A DNA stretch of 63,952 nucleotides from Staphylococcus equorum (GTDB lineage: Bacteria > Bacillota > Bacilli > Staphylococcales > Staphylococcaceae). Location: contig NZ_LNNB01000010.1 in NCBI RefSeq assembly GCF_001747895.1, forward strand, positions 1 to 63,952, written 5' to 3'. Both the position numbers and the translations under genes were made by a program. Below, piece after piece: positions 34,853-43,800 of the stretch. The notes below the pieces were generated by a model, which had not been told where the DNA came from, did no database searches, and saw nothing but the letters and a program-made list of their open reading frames with translations. Every line of letters starts with the position of its first letter. Within the stretch, counting starts at the first letter, position 1.

Positions 34853-35660
34853 TGATACACAGACACCACAACTCACTTTGTTCGTGGTATCAGATTCAAT
34901 TGGTGAAACTGCACAACGCATGATTCATGCCACGTTAACTCAGTTTCCAGAAGTATCACAAATAGAGATTAAGAAGTTTCCATTTATTAAAAGTGAAACA
35001 GAATTAATCAATGTTTTGAAACGAGCAAAAGAACGTGGGGCAGTCGTCGTTACGACGTTAGTGAACCCAGAATTTAATATAGTAGGTCAAAAGTATGCAC
35101 AAAATGAACAAATACCTTATGTCGACTATATGTCAGATTTAATAGGGATTATTCAGCAACTTACGAATTGTTCACCTAGTCATGAAAGTGGCGCTTTACG
35201 CAAACTGGATGAAAACTATTTTAAAAGAATTGAAGCGATGGAATACTCAGTGAAATACGATGATGGTAAACATTTTACTGATATCGGCGAAGCAGATGCG
35301 CTCATCGTTGGGGTTTCTCGAACATCAAAGACACCTTTGAGCATGTATTTAGCGAATAAAGGTTATAAAGTAGCGAATATTCCTTTAGTGCCAGAAGTTG
35401 ATATACCAGATGAAGTCTTTAAATATAAGAAGTTGAAAGTATTTGGTCTAACTGCTAGTCCTAATTACATTTTGAATATTCGTAATGAACGTGTAAAAGT
35501 TTTAGGATTACATGGACCTACAAATTACAATAGTATTGAACGTATCAGACAAGAACTCGTATATGCGGAAGAAATTTTTGAAAAATTAAACGCGACGGTG
35601 ATTAATACAGAATATAAATCTATTGAAGAATCTGCATTTTATATTGAAAAATTCTTGTAA
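34845..35660 (+). CDS. PPDK regulatory protein (kinase/pyrophosphorylase, DUF299)
   Basis: A 271-residue bifunctional enzyme that phosphorylates the active-site threonine of PPDK with ADP and removes the phosphate with Pi. It has the family opening LFVVSDSIGETAQRM and the P-loop-like GVSRTSKTPLSMYLA (about 155-169), with SPNYILNIRNER later. I place the start at GTG 34845, eight bases after GAAGGTGG and overlapping the ppdK stop; an upstream in-frame ATG at 34767 would give an implausible extension. The coupling implies balanced synthesis with PPDK. Confidence 0.9.
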   Translation: MFNDTQTPQLTLFVVSDSIGETAQRMIHATLTQFPEVSQIEIKKFPFIKSETELINVLKRAKERGAVVVTTLVNPEFNIVGQKYAQNEQIPYVDYMSDLIGIIQQLTNCSPSHESGALRKLDENYFKRIEAMEYSVKYDDGKHFTDIGEADALIVGVSRTSKTPLSMYLANKGYKVANIPLVPEVDIPDEVFKYKKLKVFGLTASPNYILNIRNERVKVLGLHGPTNYNSIERIRQELVYAEEIFEKLNATVINTEYKSIEESAFYIEKFL

Positions 35661-35683
35661 AACTAAATTTCAAACGACATGAA

Positions 35684-35733
35684 AAAACTAAAGAACCACG
35701 TGCTCAATTATGAGTACGTGGTTCTTTAGTTTT
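35684..35733. terminator. Bidirectional terminator, PPDK regulator / membrane protein
   Basis: A long near-perfect stem (AAACTAAAGAACCACGT and its complement) with A-rich and T-rich flanks lies between convergent genes and touches the end of the minus-strand gene. Confidence 0.9.
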
Positions 35734-36244
35734 ATTTATCCATATAAGCACGTGTAACCTTTCTACGACCAAGGGTATAAACAAATAAACCAGCTATAAT
35801 GCCACATCCAATAGAAATGAATAGGTTAATCAGCATATCGGATTTCTCAGGAACACCACTATGTATAATAAAGGGTAGAATATATTGATTAAAGTTTGCA
35901 ATCAAGAACATCGTAACAGCAAAAATATAACTCCCATTACGCACTTTCTTCATTTCTTTTGTCCATGCTTTCTCTGAATAAGTATCTACTTCATCTATTT
36001 TTTTGTTTCTAATAACAATAATCATAATTAGAGATAATATCATAATTAAAGCAAAACCTAACATGCCTAAGATAGGTATGCGGTGTAAGTAAAAGTCTAT
36101 CCATATATCTGCTATAGAAATAATCATGATGCCCCAAAATAGCCACATGAAATATTTGGCATATTCATTAAGTAATTGTTGTCTTTCATATTCATCAGTA
36201 AATCTGAAGTTAGGAATTAAACGAAGTAACTTGTTATTTTCCAT
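35732..36244 (-). CDS. Membrane protein, third gene of the XRE operon
   Basis: A 170-residue protein with four predicted membrane helices: about 33-50, 58-80, 105-122 and 140-158. The N-terminal cytoplasmic segment (RFTDEYERQQLLNEYAKYF) resembles the equivalent segment of the neighbouring membrane protein (DPDEYQRHEIDKLLAK), so the two look like distant paralogues. The ATG at 36244 is seven bases after AAGGAG and overlaps the end of the preceding gene by 11 bp. I do not recognise a functional family; similar XRE-plus-membrane-protein pairs occur in many Firmicutes. Confidence 0.7.
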   Translation of the reverse strand: MENNKLLRLIPNFRFTDEYERQQLLNEYAKYFMWLFWGIMIISIADIWIDFYLHRIPILGMLGFALIMILSLIMIIVIRNKKIDEVDTYSEKAWTKEMKKVRNGSYIFAVTMFLIANFNQYILPFIIHSGVPEKSDMLINLFISIGCGIIAGLFVYTLGRRKVTRAYMDK

Positions 36245-36761
36245 CATACGTCTCCTTTTGATCAATAAGTTTTACACGTGAATCTTTAGCAATCGTGAAT
36301 ACTGCAATAACTATTACGGGGAAAAATGTGTTTAAGTCAGTTAGACGTTCCATATTTAATGCATTTCCTGCAAGCATTGGAGCAATGACTGAGTTAACGA
36401 GTAATATATAAGTGATTGCTACAATAAGAAATATAATTCTCTTGTTACGTGAATTTTTTAATGTTTGATGATACGTTTCTTTGTCAATTACTTCTATTGA
36501 AATAGCATCTGCTGCAAAATGACTCATAGACATCCTGCATGCCAATATAATTATAAATATGATACCGGCTATACTAAAAGGTGAAATAAATGAACGCTCA
36601 ATATCAAAAAATATAGATAAGTAAAGTAAAGCTAAGAATATGTATAGTGAAATAATTGAAAGTTTGGCAAGCAATTTGTCAATTTCATGTCTTTGATATT
36701 CATCAGGATCGTTCATTGTTCCTGCAAAGCTTTGATAGAGGTTTTTATCTTTGTTATTCAT
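36234..36761 (-). CDS. Membrane protein, second gene of the XRE operon
   Basis: A 175-residue protein with four predicted membrane helices: about 32-50, 57-75, 107-127 and 143-160. A soluble N-terminal part carries DPDEYQRHEIDKLLAK, and a central loop contains SIEVIDKETYHQTLKNS. The ATG at 36761 lies 9 bp after GGGAGG and overlaps the 3' end of the XRE gene by 8 bp. Three genes with mutual overlaps suggest a fixed unit. The function is unknown; I name no family. Confidence 0.7.
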   Translation of the reverse strand: MNNKDKNLYQSFAGTMNDPDEYQRHEIDKLLAKLSIISLYIFLALLYLSIFFDIERSFISPFSIAGIIFIIILACRMSMSHFAADAISIEVIDKETYHQTLKNSRNKRIIFLIVAITYILLVNSVIAPMLAGNALNMERLTDLNTFFPVIVIAVFTIAKDSRVKLIDQKETYDGK

Positions 36762-36954
36762 TATTATCATCCTCCCAAAATAAGTCGTTTAAGGTGACAC
36801 CTAACGCTTTAGCAATCTTTATACATAAATTAAGCGAGGGATTATATTTATCGTTTTCAATCATATTAATGGTTTGACGTGATACTTCTACTGAACGTGC
36901 AAGTGTGAGTTGTGAAATATCTTTAGCAGTACGAAAGCTTTTAACTTTATTCAT
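36754..36954 (-). CDS. Small XRE-family regulator
   Basis: A 66-residue Cro/CI-type DNA-binding protein that is almost only a helix-turn-helix (residues 5-58: RTAKDISQLTLARSVEVSRQ, then TINMIENDKYNPSLNLCIKIA and KALGVTLNDLFWED). This is the YozG/YgzD-like stand-alone XRE type. I prefer the ATG at 36954; an ATG at 36984 lies inside the promoter palindrome. It overlaps the first membrane-protein gene and probably represses its own operon through the 36-bp palindrome upstream. Confidence 0.85.
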   Translation of the reverse strand: MNKVKSFRTAKDISQLTLARSVEVSRQTINMIENDKYNPSLNLCIKIAKALGVTLNDLFWEDDNNE

Positions 36955-36978
36955 AATAGATTTACTACCCTTCTTTAG

Positions 36979-37014
36979 TGTCAAATATATATTACATGTA
37001 CAATATATCTGACA
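36979..37014. promoter_or_regulatory. 36-bp palindrome upstream of the XRE operon
   Basis: The inverted repeat opens TGTCAAATATAT and closes ATATATCTGACA, centred on TACA-TGTA; 15 of 18 base pairs are complementary. A shorter TGTC/GACA repeat lies at 37025-37042. The position just upstream of the small XRE gene suggests its operator. Confidence 0.6.
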
Positions 37015-37190
37015 TAAAAGTGTGTGTCAAATATACACGACACTTCAAGTTATTTATAATTATGAAATCTTTATGATGAAACGCCTAAGGAATCAACACG
37101 AGTCTAAAATAATTTGAATACAAAATGAGCCATTAGATTTCTGCTAGGAGACTAATGGCTTATAATATTATGATGATTAAATTGAATGGT

Positions 37191-37736
37191 TTATTGATAA
37201 TGAATCGTTGCGGTAAATACAACAGGTTCATCAGTTAGATTAAAGTAACAATGAGGCACGTCACTATTGAAGCGGAAGGCTTGATTACTATTGATTGTAT
37301 ACATTGTTGTATCGACTTCTATTTTTAACTGGCCTTTGTTAACAATAATATATTCTTCAGACTCAGTATGGTGAGGTTCAGAAAGCATCTTGCCTCCTGC
37401 TTGTATCTCCATTTTAAACATTTCAAATTTTTTATTATCGTCGTAAGGAAAATAAGGATAAATCGCTATTTGTTCATCGATGATAGGGATGATATCTGAT
37501 TCATCAATAAAGTCAACGCTATCATTATTCATCGCGGTTAATTGAGACAACGATAAATGTAATCCATTCGCGATTTTCCATAACGTTGTAATCGTTGGAT
37601 TAGAAGTGCCTTTTTCAATTTGGCTCAGCATGTTTTTACTCACACCAGTTGCAGTTGCAACTTTATCTAAACTGAGGTTGTGTCTTTTTCGGTAGTCAGA
37701 TAAATTTCTGGCTACTATATTCTGAATATTATACAA
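37191..37736 (-). CDS. XRE-cupin transcriptional regulator
   Basis: A 181-residue regulator with an N-terminal XRE helix-turn-helix (about 10-65: NLSLDKVATATGVSKNMLSQ, then IEKGTSNPTITTLWKIANGL) and a C-terminal cupin (about 105-180, with HHTESEEYIIVNKGQLKIEV). Such proteins sense small acids or amino acids. The start is a TTG at 37736, six bases after AGGAGG; the longer frame to 37778 would read through that site. It is divergent from a CynX-type transporter, and the two share an intergenic palindrome. Confidence 0.85.
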   Translation of the reverse strand: MYNIQNIVARNLSDYRKRHNLSLDKVATATGVSKNMLSQIEKGTSNPTITTLWKIANGLHLSLSQLTAMNNDSVDFIDESDIIPIIDEQIAIYPYFPYDDNKKFEMFKMEIQAGGKMLSEPHHTESEEYIIVNKGQLKIEVDTTMYTINSNQAFRFNSDVPHCYFNLTDEPVVFTATIHYQ

Positions 37737-37752
37737 GTGAATCCTCCTATTT

Positions 37753-37785
37753 ACAATATAACGTACATATCGTACCATATATTGT
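37753..37785. promoter_or_regulatory. 33-bp palindrome between XRE-cupin and MFS genes
   Basis: The outer arms ACAATATA / TATATTGT and inner arms GTAC / GTAC are symmetric about 37769. Twelve of 16 base pairs are complementary, with an unpaired centre. It lies in the 84-bp gap between divergent starts, so it is a likely operator for the XRE-cupin regulator. Confidence 0.6.
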
Positions 37786-37820
37786 GTTGTTTTAAAATAA
37801 AGTGAGCAAGGCGGTACAAT

Positions 37821-39014
37821 ATGGAAAAGTATAGAACCACAAAACCATTTAATTGGTTATTATTTATAGGAATCTTATTGGTAGGGGCTAACTTAAGAGC
37901 GCCGATCACATCTATTGGTGTTGCGTTACCTGACATTAAGATGGATTTAGCGATGTCTAATAGTGCGGTCAGTGTCATAACAGTGGTGCCATTATTGGCA
38001 TTCTCTGTGATTTCATTATTTGCTGCTCGAACAAGTAATAAAATGGGATTAGAAAAAACAATTTTCTTAGCACTTTGTTTAATCTTTATTGGTGTCCTTG
38101 TCAGATCAATTACGGACATGTCATGGTTATATATAGGAACAGTGCTGATAGGTGTTGGTATCGGGTTTGGTAATGTACTGGCACCAGCAATGATTAAGGC
38201 AAAATTCCCACTACATATCGGCATTATGACAGGTTATTATACCGTTGTGATGAATGTGTTTGGTGGCTTATCCTCATATGGAACAGCGCCTTTAGTAAAG
38301 GCATTTAACTATAATATCGCTATCAGTGTTATAGGAATCATCACACTGATAACAATCATTATATGGTCATTCCAATTAAAAGGAACACAAGAAACTGCAA
38401 CTGCTTTACCTCGGAAAAGTGTAAATGTGTGGAAATCTCCATTAGCATGGCAAATTACGATACTCATGGGAGGACAATCACTTATATTTTATTCATTGAT
38501 TAATTGGCTGCCAGCTTATTTATCTCATAGTGGCATGTCTATTAATGAGGCAGGCGCATATTTATCTATAATGCAGATAGCCATTATTCCATTTACTTTC
38601 ATTACACCTATATTTGCAACTAAAATGAAATCGCAATTCTTATTAACCTTTATTACAGGGATATGTTTTATTGTGGGTGTGACAATTATGCTAGTTGTGC
38701 CACATCTAGCAATTATTTCTACTATTTTAATTGGCGTTGCGGGCGGTCTCGCGTTTGGCTTAGTGAATACATTCTTTAGTTTAAGAACGGAACATATTCA
38801 AACCTCAGCAAAGCTTTCAGGGATGGCTCAGGCAGTAGGCTATCTTGTGGCAGCAATAGGTCCGTTATTATTTGGTATCTTGCATGATATGACTGGTAAA
38901 TGGACTGCTTCTCTAAGTATTTTATTAATTACTGCGATTGTTATAACATTGTTCGGCTCACAAGCGGGACGTAATCGTACTATTGAACAATCAAGCACAA
39001 CCAAAAATAAATAG
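37821..39014 (+). CDS. MFS transporter, CynX/NimT family
   Basis: A 397-residue major facilitator with about 12 membrane segments. The opening NWLLFIGILLVGANLRAPITSIGVALPDI is the signature of the CynX/NimT (cyanate/2-nitroimidazole) transporter group. It has a YTVVMNVFGGLSSYG segment in helix 5 and GLAFGLVNTFFSLR in the second half. It is divergent from the XRE-cupin regulator, which probably controls it. GAGCAAGGCGG precedes the ATG. The true substrate is unknown; cyanate is only the founding example, and no cyanase is near. Confidence 0.85.
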   Translation: MEKYRTTKPFNWLLFIGILLVGANLRAPITSIGVALPDIKMDLAMSNSAVSVITVVPLLAFSVISLFAARTSNKMGLEKTIFLALCLIFIGVLVRSITDMSWLYIGTVLIGVGIGFGNVLAPAMIKAKFPLHIGIMTGYYTVVMNVFGGLSSYGTAPLVKAFNYNIAISVIGIITLITIIIWSFQLKGTQETATALPRKSVNVWKSPLAWQITILMGGQSLIFYSLINWLPAYLSHSGMSINEAGAYLSIMQIAIIPFTFITPIFATKMKSQFLLTFITGICFIVGVTIMLVVPHLAIISTILIGVAGGLAFGLVNTFFSLRTEHIQTSAKLSGMAQAVGYLVAAIGPLLFGILHDMTGKWTASLSILLITAIVITLFGSQAGRNRTIEQSSTTKNK

Positions 39015-39073
39015 TTCGAAAATAAGAGGTCATATATTTCATAAATTAAATGAAATATATTTTAAATGGTAAA

Positions 39074-39127
39074 AATACTCATAATAGAATATAATTGAAA
39101 TGATTATATCTATTATGAGTATTCTTT
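39074..39127 (+). terminator. Terminator after the CynX-like gene
   Basis: AATACTCATAATAGA and TCTATTATGAGTATT pair, with an internal TATAAT/ATTATA extension, followed by CTTTG. It lies about 60 bp after the gene; the T-run is weak. Confidence 0.65.
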
Positions 39128-39242
39128 GTTGAACGTTATTATTTATGACATTCAATTTATATGAGAATAAAATGAAAAGTTTAATGCAACAATTAATTTT
39201 TAAATAACAATTTTTATAAAAGTGAAGTAGTGGGGTGATTTT

Positions 39243-40727
39243 ATGCAATTGATGTTTGATACAGGTATAAGCCCGATATATAGAATCGTGTTAGCTTTCT
39301 TTTTTCTAATTAATATTGTGTTAGCTTTCCTTATTGTATTTTTAGATAGGGATAGAAGAGATGCGACCTCAACTTGGGCATGGTTATTCTTATTATTCGT
39401 TATGCCGATTTTAGGTTTTATTGTGTATATATTCTTCGGACGTGCAGTTAGAAAAAAGCGTGAACGAGGGTTTGAGCATAATCAAATTGAAGATGGTCTG
39501 AAAAGATTACGGTCACAACTTCAAGATGATACTAACAAAATTAGTGATTCAAAAAATCCTATTGTAAGAAAACATGCTGATCTTGCTAACACGTTATTAA
39601 CTAAAGAACAATCTTTTTTAAGTAATAACAATAATATCGATATTTACACAGATGGCCATGATTTATATGACCAAATGAAACAAGATTTGCGTAATGCTAA
39701 ACGTTATATTCATATGGAATATTACGTTTTGAAATTAGACGGCTTAGGTACTGAAATTATTGAAATACTAGAAGAAAAAGCCGCAGAAGGCCTAGAGGTC
39801 AAACTACTTTATGATGCTGTGGGATCTAAATCGGTACATAATTCTAATTTTAAAAAATTCCAGTCAGAGGGCGGACAAGTCGAAGCATTTTTCAAATCTA
39901 AAGTTCCTTTTATAAACTTTAGAGTAAATAACCGAAATCACCGTAAAATTGTAATTATTGATGGCCAGACAGGTTATGTAGGTGGTTTCAACATAGGTGA
40001 CGAATATTTAGGCTTAAACAAGAAGTTTGGCTATTGGAGAGATACGCACTTAAGAGTGAGAGGCGACGGTGTCGATGCACTGCAATTGAGCTTTATACAT
40101 GATTGGAACTCGCAAGCTAAACGTGAACAGTTAGAATATAATAAAAGGTATTTCCCGAACAATGCCTATCAAGGTGGCAACGTGTCTATGCAACTGGCTG
40201 CCAGTGCACCGAGCGATAATTGGCATCAAATTGAATTTGGCTATATGAAGATGATTATGAATGCTAAAAAATCTATCTATATGCACAGTCCTTATTTTAT
40301 ACCGGACAAAGGTTTTATTAATGCCTTACGTATTGCTGCGAAATCAGGTGTCGATGTTCGTTTGATTATACCGTGTAAACCAGATCATATATTTGTATAT
40401 TGGGCAACAATCACAAGCGTGTCACAACTTATTAAAGACGGTGTAAAAGTGTACACATATGAAAATGGGTTTATCCATTCTAAAATGATCATGATTGATG
40501 ACGAAGTATCAAGCGTGGGCACTGCAAATATGGACGTCCGCAGCTTTGAATTAAACTTTGAAATTAATGCATTTATGTATGACACACAAATCGCAGAACA
40601 ATTAAAAGCAGCATTCTTCGAAGATCTTAAAATTTCAAAAGAACTCACAGAAGAACGTTACGAACAGCGTTCACATTGGATTAAGTTTAAGCAGTCTATT
40701 GCTAAATTAGCATCTCCAATTTTATAA
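39243..40727 (+). CDS. cls: Cardiolipin synthase
   Basis: A 494-residue membrane enzyme that joins two phosphatidylglycerols to cardiolipin and glycerol. Two N-terminal membrane helices (about 10-30 and 42-60) are followed by two phospholipase-D domains with HxKx4D motifs: NHRKIVIID at H233 and IHSKMIMID at H412. Length fits Firmicute Cls1/Cls2. GGGGTGA precedes the ATG. It is a single gene ended by its own terminator. Staphylococci usually have two such genes, and I cannot say which this is. Confidence 0.93.
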   Translation: MQLMFDTGISPIYRIVLAFFFLINIVLAFLIVFLDRDRRDATSTWAWLFLLFVMPILGFIVYIFFGRAVRKKRERGFEHNQIEDGLKRLRSQLQDDTNKISDSKNPIVRKHADLANTLLTKEQSFLSNNNNIDIYTDGHDLYDQMKQDLRNAKRYIHMEYYVLKLDGLGTEIIEILEEKAAEGLEVKLLYDAVGSKSVHNSNFKKFQSEGGQVEAFFKSKVPFINFRVNNRNHRKIVIIDGQTGYVGGFNIGDEYLGLNKKFGYWRDTHLRVRGDGVDALQLSFIHDWNSQAKREQLEYNKRYFPNNAYQGGNVSMQLAASAPSDNWHQIEFGYMKMIMNAKKSIYMHSPYFIPDKGFINALRIAAKSGVDVRLIIPCKPDHIFVYWATITSVSQLIKDGVKVYTYENGFIHSKMIMIDDEVSSVGTANMDVRSFELNFEINAFMYDTQIAEQLKAAFFEDLKISKELTEERYEQRSHWIKFKQSIAKLASPIL

Positions 40728-40771
40728 GATTTGATTCTAAAGTTTGATAATTCCTTACGTAAAATCAATAC

Positions 40772-40814
40772 CAACAGCGGTAGTTAACCTAATGGTGGCT
40801 ACCGTTGTTTTTTA
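40772..40814 (+). terminator. Terminator after cls
   Basis: CAACAGCGGTAG / CTACCGTTG stem with a 15-nt loop and a T-run. Confidence 0.85.
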
Positions 40815-40903
40815 AATGAAAATAGAAAAAATGATTTCATTAGTGTAGTAGACTGAATCACGTGTATAATAAACGAATTATAATATAGCGAAGAGGTGTA
40901 ATT

Positions 40904-42289
40904 ATGCAACGGGACACAGAACAATATATCTATAGACAGTTATATAACCGCTTAAAAGATGATATACTCGCATTCAAATATGAAAGTCATGAAAAAATCC
41001 CTTCAAAAAGAGATATGGCAAAGCATCTTAATGTGAGTGTGAACAGTGTGAAATCAGCCTACGAGCAGTTATTAGCTGAAGGTTACATTTATACAAAGGA
41101 ACGAAAAGGTTATTTTATAGAACCGTTAGATAAATTAATTATAGACCCTGACGCTCAGATTTCATTAGATGGTCACGAGCAAACAACTCGAACTACATTT
41201 GATTACTCTTTTTCCCATATGAGTACAGATATATCAGAATTTCCAGTGGATACATGGGCAAAGTTAACAAAGCGTGTATTCCAAGATTATGATTATTATT
41301 TGTCGACCATTCCACATGTTAAAGGTCCAATAGAACTTAGACAATCTATTGCGAAACTCGTGTCATATCAAAGAGGAATCCAATGTCATCCTGAACAAAT
41401 CGTTATAGGATCAGGAACGAATACTTTATTGATGCAGTTAATTCAATTATTGGAAAAAAACGTAACGATTGCTGTAGAAAATCCTGGTTATTCCCGTTTT
41501 AGAACATTACTTAATCAAACCAATACATCAACCACCGCAATAGAATTAGATCATAAAGGTATATCTATAGATCAACTCAAACAAACGCAACCTAATGCTG
41601 TTATCGTAACACCATCTCATCAGTTCCCTATGGGTACTATTATGCCTGTCTCAAGACGAATCGATTTATTAAACTGGGCAAGCCAAACGCATAGTTATGT
41701 TATAGAAGATGACTACGATAGTGAGTTTAAGTATGAAACAGACAATATACCGTCATTGTTTAGTTTTGACAAAAATGACAGTGTGATTTACTTGGGCACT
41801 TTTTCCAAAACATTAATGCCAGGTTTACGTATGAGTTATATGATTTTACCATCAAAATTGATTAAGCAGTTTGAATTACAAAATGACAATATGATACCAG
41901 ACTTTTCTATGTTGAATGCATTAACACTCAATTTAATGATTAAAGAAGGTCATTACGAAAAATATATTAAAAAAATGCATCAACTATATGGAAAAAGAAG
42001 ATCTCTATTAATCGAACATTTAGAAAATGTTTTTAAAGATGATATTCAAATAAAAGATACACGTGCAGGTTTACACTTCATCATAGAAGTAACTTCTCCT
42101 TATACATATACAGAAATTGAAACACGTGCAAAAGCAAAAAAATTAGAACTCTATACCATAAAACGCTTTTCCGTAAAAACATTTCAAAAGAATGAGGCGA
42201 TTAAAATATTAATAATTGGTTTCTCGAAAATTGAACAATCACAGATACCTGAAGCTGTAAATCGTTTGAAACAAGTTCTTTCTAACTAA
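40904..42289 (+). CDS. gabR: GabR-like MocR/GntR regulator with aminotransferase domain
   Basis: A 461-residue MocR-type regulator. It has a GntR winged helix (about 1-75: IPSKRDMAKHLNVSVNSVKS, AYEQLLAEGYIYTKERKGYF) joined to a class I aminotransferase-fold domain (about 110-460). The PLP lysine is K302 in GTFSKTLMPGLRMSY, and EDDYDSEFKYE binds the cofactor ring. GabR senses GABA through PLP and activates gabTD. It precedes gabT, gabD and a permease on the same strand, a different layout from the divergent B. subtilis locus. A TATAAT box lies at 40865-40870. Confidence 0.88.
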   Translation: MQRDTEQYIYRQLYNRLKDDILAFKYESHEKIPSKRDMAKHLNVSVNSVKSAYEQLLAEGYIYTKERKGYFIEPLDKLIIDPDAQISLDGHEQTTRTTFDYSFSHMSTDISEFPVDTWAKLTKRVFQDYDYYLSTIPHVKGPIELRQSIAKLVSYQRGIQCHPEQIVIGSGTNTLLMQLIQLLEKNVTIAVENPGYSRFRTLLNQTNTSTTAIELDHKGISIDQLKQTQPNAVIVTPSHQFPMGTIMPVSRRIDLLNWASQTHSYVIEDDYDSEFKYETDNIPSLFSFDKNDSVIYLGTFSKTLMPGLRMSYMILPSKLIKQFELQNDNMIPDFSMLNALTLNLMIKEGHYEKYIKKMHQLYGKRRSLLIEHLENVFKDDIQIKDTRAGLHFIIEVTSPYTYTEIETRAKAKKLELYTIKRFSVKTFQKNEAIKILIIGFSKIEQSQIPEAVNRLKQVLSN

Positions 42290-42293
42290 ACTG

Positions 42294-42337
42294 GTACCAT
42301 TAATTTGTTCAAACTGGGTCTTTACATAAGACCAATA
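42294..42337. promoter_or_regulatory. Candidate GabR-binding region upstream of gabT
   Basis: The 107-bp gabR-gabT gap holds GGTCTT-TACAT-AAGACC (42317-42333), a perfect inverted repeat. A loose direct repeat, TACCATTAAT (42295) and ACCAATAAT (42331), is also present. B. subtilis GabR binds spaced ATACCA repeats; the similarity here is suggestive only. Confidence 0.35.
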
Positions 42338-42396
42338 ATGACTTAAATTTTTAGACAACCATAAATCTTTTTTAATAAGCATGAGGAGGTTTTTTT

Positions 42397-43713
42397 ATGT
42401 CAGATCAATTTGAGTATTTTAAAGAAAAAAGAGAAAAGTATGTAGCGCGCGGTGTGAGTAACGGAAATTTGCATGTTGCAGATAAAGCACAAGGCGCAAC
42501 AATTACTGATGTAGAGGGTCGAACATTTATTGATTTTGCTGGTGCTATTGGTACACTTAATGTCGGTCATACGCATCCAGAAATTACTAAACATTTAAAA
42601 GAAAAGCTAGATAAATTCATACATCCTGGCTTTAATGTCATGATGTATGAAAGTTACCTTAACCTAGCACAGAAATTAACAGAGATTACGCCAGGTGAAT
42701 TTGCTAAAAAAGCTATTTTACTAAACTCTGGTGCTGAAGCAGTAGAAAATGCAGTGAAAATTGCTCGGAAATATACAGGAAGACAAGCAGTTGTATCATT
42801 TGTACGTGGTTTTCACGGTCGTACAAATTTAACAATGTCTATGACAAGTAAAGTGAAACCTTATAAATATGGATTCGGTCCATTTGCGCCTGAAGTTTAT
42901 CAAGCACCTTATCCTAATATTTCTGAAAAATCTGAAGAATTGACGGAAGATGCGTATGTAGATCAAGTGATTCATAAATTACATGACTTCTTCATTGAAA
43001 CTGTAGATCCAAGTGATGTTGCATGTATTGTCATGGAACCCGTACAAGGTGAAGGTGGATTTATTATTCCTGATCAAAAGTTTGTTGATATAGTAAAACA
43101 AATTTGTGAAGACAATGGTATCGTTTTTGTTGTAGATGAAATACAAACGGGTTTTGCAAGAACAGGTAAAACCTTTGCAATTGAACATTTTGGTATTGAA
43201 CCAGACTTAATCACAGTTTCTAAATCACTTGCTGCTGGATTTCCTTTAAGTGGCGTAGTAGGTAAAGTAGAAATTATTGATAGTGCAGCGCCAGGAGAAT
43301 TAGGGGGCACGTATGCAGGTAATCCATTAGCTTGTGAAGCTGCGTTAAAAGTAATAGATATTATAGAGCAAGAGCAATTAAATGATAAAGCAGAACAGCT
43401 TGGACACAACATTGAAGTATATTTGGAAGAACTCAGTCAGTCACACAAGCAGATCGCACAGATTCGTCGACTAGGGGCTATGGTCGCTTTTGAAGTTGTA
43501 GATGCTGAAACAGGTTTACCTGATAAAGCACTAACAGGTAAAATTACACAAATCGCAAATGACAAAGGCTTATTGTTATTATCTGCAGGAATTAAAGGCA
43601 ATGTAATACGCTTCTTACCGCCATTGGTAATAACTGATGCAGAACTTAACCAAGGCTTAAACATTTTAACGCATGTATTTGATGAAGTGACTTCAAATTA
43701 TAGTGTCTCTTAA
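42397..43713 (+). CDS. gabT: 4-aminobutyrate aminotransferase
   Basis: A 438-residue class III PLP aminotransferase that converts GABA + 2-oxoglutarate to succinate semialdehyde + glutamate. It shows LNSGAEAVENAVKIARKYTGR, EPVQGEGGFIIPD, the aspartate motif VVDEIQTGFARTG and the PLP lysine K276 in VSKSLAAGFPLSG. ATGAGGAGG precedes the ATG. It lies between a GabR-like regulator and gabD, which supports GABA as substrate; ornithine or other omega-amino acids are possible for the family. Confidence 0.9.
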   Translation: MSDQFEYFKEKREKYVARGVSNGNLHVADKAQGATITDVEGRTFIDFAGAIGTLNVGHTHPEITKHLKEKLDKFIHPGFNVMMYESYLNLAQKLTEITPGEFAKKAILLNSGAEAVENAVKIARKYTGRQAVVSFVRGFHGRTNLTMSMTSKVKPYKYGFGPFAPEVYQAPYPNISEKSEELTEDAYVDQVIHKLHDFFIETVDPSDVACIVMEPVQGEGGFIIPDQKFVDIVKQICEDNGIVFVVDEIQTGFARTGKTFAIEHFGIEPDLITVSKSLAAGFPLSGVVGKVEIIDSAAPGELGGTYAGNPLACEAALKVIDIIEQEQLNDKAEQLGHNIEVYLEELSQSHKQIAQIRRLGAMVAFEVVDAETGLPDKALTGKITQIANDKGLLLLSAGIKGNVIRFLPPLVITDAELNQGLNILTHVFDEVTSNYSVS

Positions 43714-43800
43714 TGAATGAAGTTCATTTTCAAAATATTAAAGGGTATAAGTTAATGATAGACATGGAGTATAAAACGTTTTTTATAAGGAGTGAATGAT

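Noticed and set aside
42979..43664. Antisense open frames within gabT
   Set aside because: They are frame shadows with no ribosome site and no recognisable domain; gabT itself is fully supported.
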